Shown: positions 1 through 5,699 of the stretch, piece by piece
Position numbering within the stretch: position 1 is the first letter of the stretch
Layout: each line of letters begins with the position of its first letter
Assembly: GCA_030611105.1 (NCBI GenBank)
Contig: JAUWQL010000026.1
Span: forward strand, 1 to 32,729
Direction of reading: 5' to 3'
DNA: 32,729 nt
Origin: Bacteroidales bacterium
GTDB taxonomy: Bacteria; Bacteroidota; Bacteroidia; Bacteroidales; UBA12077
Notes under the pieces: model-generated
What the model was told of the DNA's origin: nothing
The model's input: only the letters and a program-made list of their open reading frames with translations
Database searches by the model: none
Program-made: the position numbers and the translations under genes

Positions 1-54
1 TTGAATCTTGAAACTGTCACTAAATTTTCTGCGACGTCTTTCTGACGTACTCAT
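1..54 (-). CDS. Transposase N-terminus (partial)
   Basis: The first 18 codons read MSTSERRRRKFSDSFKIQ and continue past the left edge. A basic N-terminus followed by RRKFSxxFK is typical of the helix-turn-helix OrfA protein of IS3-family and related elements, which binds the IS ends. The family cannot be fixed from 18 residues. Its position just inside the presumed IS terminus supports the call. Confidence 0.55.
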   Translation of the reverse strand, partial: MSTSERRRRKFSDSFKIQ

Positions 55-140
55 TTTTAATTGTTCTCTTCTTACCATTTTTCCACTTTTTAAGTTTAAA
101 TTTGTTCTTAAAAGTGGTCAACTTATTTTAGGCATTGACA
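1..140 (-). mobile_element. End of an insertion sequence (partial, runs off left edge)
   Basis: On the minus strand a likely terminal inverted repeat starts at 140 and reads TGTCAATGCCTAAAATAAGT inward, followed by a leader and a transposase start codon at 54. An inverted repeat (CCACTTTT near 83-90 and AAAAGTGG near 110-117) lies between terminus and gene. Such hairpins often shield IS genes from transcription entering from outside. The other end and any target duplication lie outside the window, so the family assignment (IS3-like) and the exact terminus are inferred. Confidence 0.6.
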
Positions 141-247
141 GTTTTTAAGGATTTAATCAGCGAATTGCCAAACGTTAAGTGCTCTTGAAAGTTTTCAGGA
201 CTACTTCCTGCCAACTGTTTCCTGTTAACTTCGAGTTTCTAATTCAT

Positions 248-880
248 TTATTTCCTCCAGTTTTCAGGATCTATTCTCCAATTTTCAAGAGTTTCCACAT
301 CTGACTCTTTTACGTATTCAGATTCTAATGCAGTTTTTATTAAAACATCGTAATTACTTAAAGTATACAAATTAATCTTTGCCTCCTTAAAATTTTGCTC
401 AGAAATCTTAAAACCATAGTTAAAAATCGCTACCATCCCTAACACCTCAACATCAGCATTTCTGAGAGTTTCAACAGCCTTTAAACTACTTTTACCCGTA
501 GAGATTAAATCCTCAATAACAACAACTTTTTTGCCTGCCGGAATTTCACCTTCGATCATGTTACCCAATCCATGTTCTTTTGGTTTTGGACGCACATATA
601 TAAAAGGTACATTCATTGCTTCAGCTACTAAAACACCAATTGCAATTGCACCTGTTGCAACACCCGCAATAACATCCGGTGTTCCATATTTTTCTTTAAT
701 TATTTATATAAATCCGTCTCTGATTTCATCTCTGATTTCAGGATATGATAATGTTTTACGATTGTCGCAATAAATAGGCGATTTCCAGCCCGAAGCCCAG
801 GTAAAAGGACTTGCAGGTTGCAACTTTATTGCCTTAATTTGTAATAGTGATTGAGCAATTTTTTTCTCTAAATTTTCCAT
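248..880 (-). pseudogene. pyrE: Orotate phosphoribosyltransferase, interrupted by an in-frame stop
   Basis: PyrE converts orotate and PRPP to OMP in de novo pyrimidine synthesis. From the ATG at 880 the frame gives 211 codons, the usual family length. The N-terminus has the family stretch [20 protein letters not shown], and the PRPP-binding loop VVVIEDLISTGKSS lies at about codons 119-132. Codon 59 (704-706) is TAA. The frame resumes without a shift and the downstream protein stays well conserved, so only this codon is abnormal. The surrounding TTTATATAAATAATT is low-complexity AT, where FINII (an Asn at the stop) would be expected. Restart at the internal ATG (616, codon 89) would lose the N-terminal substrate region. 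Either a recent nonsense mutation or a sequence error is possible. The gene diverges from the Nudix gene, only 7 bases away. Confidence 0.85.
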
Positions 881-884
881 ACCA

Positions 885-892
885 CAAATGTA
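885..892 (-). promoter_or_regulatory. Candidate -7 box for pyrE overlapping the Nudix start codon
   Basis: The minus strand reads TACATTTG, a full match to the Bacteroidota TAnnTTTG box. Transcription would begin at about 880, the pyrE ATG, so the mRNA would be leaderless or nearly so. The -33 match is weak (TTC about 20 bases upstream). The box covers the ATG of the divergent Nudix gene at 888. Confidence 0.4.
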
Positions 893-1502
893 TAAAGTTT
901 TTTACAAGGATCGAACAGTTTTTTTTGTTGAAAATGATCGTAATTGTGTTGAAAATAACAGCACTAAAATTCATTACTTTAAGAATAAAAAGCAATTAAA
1001 AACAGCTTTGAATATTTTCCTAAATAATTCTGAATTAAACAGTTTATATATTGTTTATAAAGATATTAACCATGCTTTTAAGAAATTCACCAAACTATAT
1101 AAGCTTATCGAAGCAGCCGGTGGATTGGTAAAAGCCGATAATGATACTATTTTAGTGATTCATCGACGAGGTAAATGGGATTTGCCAAAAGGGAAGCTTG
1201 AAAAAAATGAACTGCCGGAAATCGGAGCCATAAGAGAAGTTGAAGAAGAATGTGGAATAGGAAATCTTGAAATATTAAAACTTCTTGAAATTACCTATCA
1301 TACGTATATATTAAATGAGAAAGATATTCTTAAACGAACATTCTGGTATGAAATGTTCCATAAGGGAAACCAAAAACCTAAACCACAAATGGAAGAAGAT
1401 ATTACGGAAGCTAAATGGTTTAAAATTGACGACCTTAATGAAGTAATTAATAATACTTTTCCTTCAATTATTGAGGTTTTAAAAAAGGGTAAGATAATAT
1501 AG
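888..1502 (+). CDS. Nudix hydrolase
   Basis: This 204-residue protein carries a perfect Nudix box (GX5EX7REUXEEXGU) at residues 102-124, from G102 through E108 to REVEEECGI at 116-124. It therefore hydrolyses a nucleoside diphosphate linked to another group with divalent metal. The roughly 75 residues before the Nudix fold form an N-terminal segment I do not recognise. The substrate cannot be predicted. A Nudix gene beside pyrE is, to my knowledge, a recurring arrangement in Bacteroidota. The start at 888 is the first ATG and lies 7 bases from the divergent pyrE start, so its promoter must sit inside pyrE. No clear one is seen beyond a TTG-N16-TAATTTG near 815-842. Confidence 0.9.
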   Translation: MYKVFYKDRTVFFVENDRNCVENNSTKIHYFKNKKQLKTALNIFLNNSELNSLYIVYKDINHAFKKFTKLYKLIEAAGGLVKADNDTILVIHRRGKWDLPKGKLEKNELPEIGAIREVEEECGIGNLEILKLLEITYHTYILNEKDILKRTFWYEMFHKGNQKPKPQMEEDITEAKWFKIDDLNEVINNTFPSIIEVLKKGKII

Positions 1503-1508
1503 TTTCGA

Positions 1509-1530
1509 GCCTGCCTGTCGGCAGACAGGT
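1509..1530. repeat. Short palindromic intergenic element between convergent genes
   Basis: The segment CTGCCTGTCGGCAGACAGG can fold two ways: CCTGTC/GACAGG with loop GGCA, or CTGCC/GGCAG with loop TGTC. It lies in the 36 bases between the convergent Nudix and thioredoxin-like genes and is far more GC-rich than its surroundings. It resembles dispersed palindromes I know from Bacteroidota chromosomes. It may serve as a two-way terminator. Confidence 0.55.
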
Positions 1531-1538
1531 TCTGAGTT

Positions 1539-2945
1539 TCAAATATCACCTCTTGCTCTCATTTTCTGAAATATAATAAACTCGGCATTTTGATCCGGCG
1601 AAGGAGCTGGCGAAATTGCAAGTTTACCTTCTTTATCAATAAAATAATATGTTGGGAAAGCTCTAATATCATAATCTTTAAACACATCGGGCTGATTACC
1701 ATAGTACAAGAATGTGAATAAATATCCTTTCATCTCAACAAATCGCTTCATTTGAGAAAGACTTTCATCCATACAGATTATAACTATTTCAAAATGATCT
1801 TTATGATTTTCGTAAAGTTTTTCGAGCATGGCAAACTCTTTAATACATGCATAACTAATGCTTGTACAAAAACCTAAATAAACATATCTTCCTTTATAAG
1901 AATTTAAAGAAACCAAATTACTGTCCAGATCATATAATTCAAAAACAGGAGGTTTATATCCAACCATAAGTTTAGTAACCTTTTCACGAATATTTTTAGC
2001 AATTAATTTATGCTCATTTATATTAGTTTGAACTTCAAGCGAGTCAAGCACAGTTAACATTGCCGATCGGGAAAACTTGTCGTTATAGAATTCATCGTGT
2101 AAACATTTTAAGATTACAAGTTCTTTTAATATATCATTTGTTAAAACCGAATCCAGACCTAAAGTTCGCTTTAAGGATTTTATGCTTTTTAATTTGCCAA
2201 TATCATTGTATATCTGTTTTCCTGTTTCAGTTCTTCCAAAATATAAAAGATACTCATCGTAAACCTGATTAAATAAATCCATATATGCAGGATTTTGATA
2301 AAGTACCTCGTTGTTTAAATAGTATGTATTAGAAATACTCTTCATTTTTTCCTGGTAAGACAAATGACGGAATGAAGCATATTTATATTTTTTAAAATCA
2401 TTAAAAAAATTGTTTGATACATCTGAAAAAAGAGAATCTACTTTTAGGATTGATCCGTCAACATTCAGTTTGCTTGACTTACTATAAATTAAATATGAAT
2501 TATCCTTGATCATTTTAAAGTAAACAGCATCGAAGAAAGCAAGCTGGTAGTTTAGTTCTGATTCTGAAGAGTTCTTAATTCCCAGATGGTACCGAACTGG
2601 TTCAAAATAAGGATTCAACTCATCAGCCAATGTTTTTTCTTTCATTTTCGGGAACAAAAGATCATATTCTTTCCCCGGCTCTACAAAAATAAAAGCTTCG
2701 TATGCTCCCAAATGGATGAATACATATGTGGTCTCGTCTGTTTCGAAAGAACATGAAAAATCTCCATTATCCTCAATAACACAAGTACAAAGCTTTTTTT
2801 CTGTATAAGTAATTTGATCGGAGAAAGTTAAAAAAGTAAATATTTTGCCAGCATATTCAGGCTCATTCCCTTTTAAAACTACCTTTTCGGCAAAAAGCGT
2901 AAGAGGTAATACAAAGAGTATTATCAATAATTTACTTTTCAGCAT
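1539..2945 (-). CDS. Exported thioredoxin-fold (TlpA/redoxin-like) protein with atypical SxxC site
   Basis: The 468-residue protein starts with a signal peptide (residues 1-19, cleavage likely after LFA). It then has about 300 residues typical of Bacteroidota TlpA-like proteins (an N-terminal beta domain and helical linker), and a C-terminal thioredoxin fold from about 325 to 460. In the fold, the usual WCxxC lines up with I-S364-Y-A-C367, so the first nucleophilic cysteine is a serine. C360 sits seven residues before C367. The cis-proline loop (AFPTY, P431) is kept. The protein is thus periplasmic and redox-fold, but unlikely to be a standard dithiol reductase. It is the last gene after coaD (11-base gap), probably in one transcript. 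The exact role is unknown. Confidence 0.75.
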   Translation of the reverse strand: MLKSKLLIILFVLPLTLFAEKVVLKGNEPEYAGKIFTFLTFSDQITYTEKKLCTCVIEDNGDFSCSFETDETTYVFIHLGAYEAFIFVEPGKEYDLLFPKMKEKTLADELNPYFEPVRYHLGIKNSSESELNYQLAFFDAVYFKMIKDNSYLIYSKSSKLNVDGSILKVDSLFSDVSNNFFNDFKKYKYASFRHLSYQEKMKSISNTYYLNNEVLYQNPAYMDLFNQVYDEYLLYFGRTETGKQIYNDIGKLKSIKSLKRTLGLDSVLTNDILKELVILKCLHDEFYNDKFSRSAMLTVLDSLEVQTNINEHKLIAKNIREKVTKLMVGYKPPVFELYDLDSNLVSLNSYKGRYVYLGFCTSISYACIKEFAMLEKLYENHKDHFEIVIICMDESLSQMKRFVEMKGYLFTFLYYGNQPDVFKDYDIRAFPTYYFIDKEGKLAISPAPSPDQNAEFIIFQKMRARGDI

Positions 2946-2956
2946 TTTTACAATGA

Positions 2957-3427
2957 TTATTTTATTTTCTTGATTTTCATTTTTGTCGGAATAAACTTGC
3001 TTGCATCACCACCATGACGGAGAATATCCCTGACAATTGAAGAATTTATCGGAGTATGTTCCGGCATAGTTAAAAAGAACACCGTCTCGATACTCTCGTA
3101 CATAGCTTTATTAACTTGAGCAATTGCCCTTTCATATTCAAAATCGGCAGCTGTTCTTAAACCTCGCAATATATATTTTGCCTCTAAACTTTTACAAAAA
3201 TCTATAGTAAGACCCTCGAAATGGACAACTTCAATTTTCGGGTTTCCCTCGAACACCTGATTAATAAACTTTTTTCTATCATCAAGAGAAAACAATGCAT
3301 CCTTTTTTGGGTTATAACCAACAGCTATATATATTTTATCGAATAGTACCTGTGCCCTGCTTACAATGGATTCATGTCCTACAGTAAACGGATCAAATGT
3401 TCCGGGAAATACAGCTATTTTGTCCAT
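2957..3427 (-). CDS. coaD: Phosphopantetheine adenylyltransferase
   Basis: CoaD transfers AMP from ATP to 4'-phosphopantetheine, giving dephospho-CoA, the penultimate step of CoA synthesis in the cytoplasm. Starting at the ATG at 3427 gives 156 residues, the normal length, beginning MDKIAVFPGTFDPFTVGH with the nucleotidyltransferase TxGH motif at 15-18. Further family signatures are the LRGLRTAADFEYE segment and the C-terminal INSSIVRDIL motif. An in-frame ATG at 3454 would add nine residues absent from the family, so 3427 is preferred. It lies between the receptor-like gene (stop 3457) and the thioredoxin-like gene in one apparent operon. Confidence 0.95.
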   Translation of the reverse strand: MDKIAVFPGTFDPFTVGHESIVSRAQVLFDKIYIAVGYNPKKDALFSLDDRKKFINQVFEGNPKIEVVHFEGLTIDFCKSLEAKYILRGLRTAADFEYERAIAQVNKAMYESIETVFFLTMPEHTPINSSIVRDILRHGGDASKFIPTKMKIKKIK

Positions 3428-3456
3428 AATTTTATTTTTAAATTGATGTAACAAAC

Positions 3457-4236
3457 TTAATACATTTGTTTGAAATATGCAGGAACTTTTATTAAATGCG
3501 ATCCGTACCAGGAGAATTTCTTTCCGTCTACCAATATCACTTTGGTAAAAGGGAAATATCTTGTAAACTCTACAACATGATCATTTGTAAAAGAATATGG
3601 TTCTGTAGACAACAGGATATATTCAGGTTTTTTATTTCTAATTTCTTTAACAGAAATTATTAGATATCTTTCTTTTCTGTTTTCAAAAACATTTTCACAA
3701 CCTGCTCGATTTAACATATCATTTATAAAAGTATCACTATTAATTGTCATTATCGGGTTATCCCAAATTAAGTATGTAACTTTTCTTTTCGAAGAAATAA
3801 TTCCCTCTAATTGCTTAAACTGATGTTCGATATTTTCTATTAACAAACTTGAGTTTTTCTCCTTATTAGTCAAAATACCAATATCTTTAATAAGCTCAAG
3901 AGCACCACTGAAAGTTTTAACATCACTAATGTAAACGTTAAAATTATCCATTAAGGCTTCTATTTCCTCTTTTGTATTTTCTTCTTTCGATGCTATAATC
4001 AAATCAGGTTTTATCGAGTTTATTAAAATTAAATCAACATTTTTAGTACTTCCAACTATTGTTTTATTTTTTACTTTTTCTTTTGGATAAATGCAAAACC
4101 GTGTAATTCCAACTATCTGATTATCTAGTCCTAAATCAAAAAGCAGTTCTGTAATTGAAGGCACAAGAGATATAATTTTAGTCGGGCCTTGAATAAGATT
4201 TACCCTTCGCCCTATTTGGTCGGCTACAATTATCAT
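3457..4236 (-). CDS. Helical-backbone metal/cobalamin receptor-like protein without signal peptide
   Basis: The 259-residue product matches the BtuF/FepB-type binding-protein fold: KIISLVPSITELLFDLGL near the N-terminus, then the VGITRFCIYP and KPDLIIAS strands, a long central helix, and a second lobe with EYILLSTEP. Such proteins normally bind cobalamin or iron chelates in the periplasm for an ABC importer. Here neither the preferred start (4236, MIIVADQIG) nor the upstream ATG at 4293 gives a convincing signal peptide, and no permease or ATPase is adjacent. A cytoplasmic role is therefore possible. The start at 4293 is disfavoured because it lies inside a -7 promoter box (4291-4298). The ligand is unknown. 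It is probably the first gene of an operon with coaD. Confidence 0.75.
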   Translation of the reverse strand: MIIVADQIGRRVNLIQGPTKIISLVPSITELLFDLGLDNQIVGITRFCIYPKEKVKNKTIVGSTKNVDLILINSIKPDLIIASKEENTKEEIEALMDNFNVYISDVKTFSGALELIKDIGILTNKEKNSSLLIENIEHQFKQLEGIISSKRKVTYLIWDNPIMTINSDTFINDMLNRAGCENVFENRKERYLIISVKEIRNKKPEYILLSTEPYSFTNDHVVEFTRYFPFTKVILVDGKKFSWYGSHLIKVPAYFKQMY

Positions 4237-4290
4237 AGTCTTTTTTAGGATAAATAATTTTATTTTTAATAAATGATAATAATATCTTAT

Positions 4291-4298
4291 CAAAGATA
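4291..4298 (-). promoter_or_regulatory. Candidate -7 box for the receptor-coaD operon
   Basis: The minus strand reads TATCTTTG, a full TAnnTTTG match, about 55 bases before the preferred start at 4236. No good -33 TTG is seen at the expected distance. Confidence 0.4.
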
Positions 4299-4389
4299 AA
4301 TAGTTTTACCGTAAAGCTTGACTTACATTAATAATTTTCGTATTTTATAATTTTCAATAAAATAACTTCATTAAAGACTGCAGTAAACC

Positions 4390-4938
4390 ATGAAAGAAAG
4401 AAAAGAATATGAAACACGGGCTGAAATAATTGTTAAACAGTTAAAGGCTAAAATTTATGAGCTTGAAGCAAAGGCCCTTGAAGCAAAACTCAATGCAAAA
4501 AGCGGGTTAGGCGAACTTGACAAAAAAATAAAATCTCTTAAAAATCAACGAGAAAAACTGGATCGGAAATTTGATGAATTAAAAAATACAAGCAAAGAAA
4601 AGTGGAGTGTTTTTGTTTCAGAATTTGAAGAATTCATTGAAATAGTTAAAACCGACAAACAAAGTTTTTCTGAGAAAGCCGAAATCTGGATTGAAGATTT
4701 TTCAGTTAAGATTGATGAATTAGAGGATAAGGCAAAACATGCAAATGAAGAAATTAAAGTTAAAATTAAAGAACAAGTTGAAAACATAAAAAAACACAAA
4801 GTAAAACTTGAAGAAAAGTTAACAGAACTTAAAGAATCGCAAGATGATAATTGGCAAAAATTAAAAGACGGTTTTGAGGAAAATCAACATAAAGTTAAAG
4901 ATTCTATTAAAAAGGCTTTTGACTATTTTAAAAAATAG
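4390..4938 (+). CDS. Coiled-coil protein with internal duplication
   Basis: This 182-residue protein is almost entirely charged and helical, rich in Lys, Glu, Leu and Ala with heptad spacing, and has no signal peptide or membrane segment. Two related halves of about 75 residues are visible. AKIYELEAKA (20-29) matches VKIDELEDKA (106-115), and KLDRKFDELKNTSKEKW (56-72) matches KLEEKLTELKESQDDNW (139-155). This implies a duplicated amphipathic helix unit, like apolipoprotein-type or stress-related coiled-coil proteins. I do not recognise a specific family. It is a single gene followed by a terminator. A TTG-N20-TATTTTAT near 4318-4348 is a weak promoter candidate. Confidence 0.75.
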   Translation: MKERKEYETRAEIIVKQLKAKIYELEAKALEAKLNAKSGLGELDKKIKSLKNQREKLDRKFDELKNTSKEKWSVFVSEFEEFIEIVKTDKQSFSEKAEIWIEDFSVKIDELEDKAKHANEEIKVKIKEQVENIKKHKVKLEEKLTELKESQDDNWQKLKDGFEENQHKVKDSIKKAFDYFKK

Positions 4939-4998
4939 ATGTGGACAAATAAAAAACAGTAGGTTCACGACATAATAGCAAAAAGAAAGAACAGAATT

Positions 4999-5030
4999 AA
5001 ACAGGCTCACGATATATCATGAGCCTGTTT
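4999..5030. terminator. Bidirectional terminator hairpin
   Basis: An 11-bp perfect stem (AAACAGGCTCA / TGAGCCTGTTT) with a 10-base AT-rich loop lies between the convergent coiled-coil and LiaF-like genes. A and T tracts flank both sides. Confidence 0.8.
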
Positions 5031-5044
5031 AATATATAAAACTA

Positions 5045-5581
5045 TTAATAACTTTTAACTTTAAGATCGCCAAAAACTACATCAGCTTTTATATAAATAT
5101 GGTTTGTATCCCTGTTAAAAGCATCACTCTCATACCTTCCTGTACCAAATGAAGCAGTATTCCCATTCGGTAGTTTAGCATTAGCAAACACTACATCAGC
5201 TTTTATTTTAACAGGAGTTTTTTCATCAATTTTTAAAATTACTCCTCCAAAAATAGTGTTAATTTCAATCTCTTTCGAGCCTTCAGAAAGATCAATATTT
5301 CGTAAATCGATAACCGAACTACCAAAAATAATATTGTATTCTTTAAAATTCTCGTCCTGGCCATCTATTCTACTTTCGCTGAAGATGGTTGTATTCTCAT
5401 TGACATGTCCATGCCAGAAATTAAAATTACCAACCAGTAATTTTATTCCAATAAAAATAAAAAAGAATGCAATAACGAATTTAACGATGGGGAAATTGAT
5501 GTTAAAAACAACACGAATAACAATTCCTAATCCGATAAGAATTAATAAAGCTCCCCAGAATAAACCAGCTCCCATTTTCAT
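5045..5581 (-). CDS. LiaF-like membrane protein (cell-envelope stress family)
   Basis: From the ATG at 5581 the product has 178 residues. Two hydrophobic segments open it (about 3-22 and 28-48: LFWGALLILIGLGIVIRVVF, then IVKFVIAFFFIFIGIKLLVG), as in LiaI/LiaF-type proteins. They are followed by a soluble beta-rich domain with the repeated pattern IIFGSSVIDL, TIFGGVILKI and VVFGDLKVKS, the hallmark of the C-terminal domain called cell-wall-active antibiotic response in Firmicutes. In Bacteroidota the role is not established. An upstream in-frame ATG at 5659 lies inside the lon terminator hairpin, so 5581 is preferred. The gene follows lon on the same strand but is separated from it by that terminator. 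Confidence 0.8.
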   Translation of the reverse strand: MKMGAGLFWGALLILIGLGIVIRVVFNINFPIVKFVIAFFFIFIGIKLLVGNFNFWHGHVNENTTIFSESRIDGQDENFKEYNIIFGSSVIDLRNIDLSEGSKEIEINTIFGGVILKIDEKTPVKIKADVVFANAKLPNGNTASFGTGRYESDAFNRDTNHIYIKADVVFGDLKVKSY

Positions 5582-5650
5582 AGTTTTAATGATTAAACAA
5601 TAGTTAAAAAAGATAAATTTACGGATTTTACAGGAAATATCAATTAAAAA

Positions 5651-5673
5651 TCCGATCATAAAAAATGATCGGA
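5651..5673 (-). terminator. Intrinsic terminator of lon
   Basis: On the minus strand TCCGATCAT and ATGATCGGA form a 9-bp stem around five T residues, followed by TTTTTAATTG. It sits 27 bases after the lon stop. Confidence 0.8.
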
Positions 5674-5699
5674 TATCAGTTCTTTGTTTATTACTTTTT

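Noticed and set aside
2060-2272. Plus-strand open frame of 70 codons inside the thioredoxin-like gene
   Set aside because: It lies opposite a well-supported coding frame, has no recognisable domain and has low-complexity composition typical of an antisense shadow.
3428-3454. Longer coaD N-terminus starting at 3454
   Set aside because: The extra nine residues precede the family-standard MDKIAVFPGTFDP start and run almost to the stop of the upstream gene.
5582-5659. Longer LiaF-like protein starting at 5659
   Set aside because: That start lies inside the lon terminator hairpin; the extension lacks family support.
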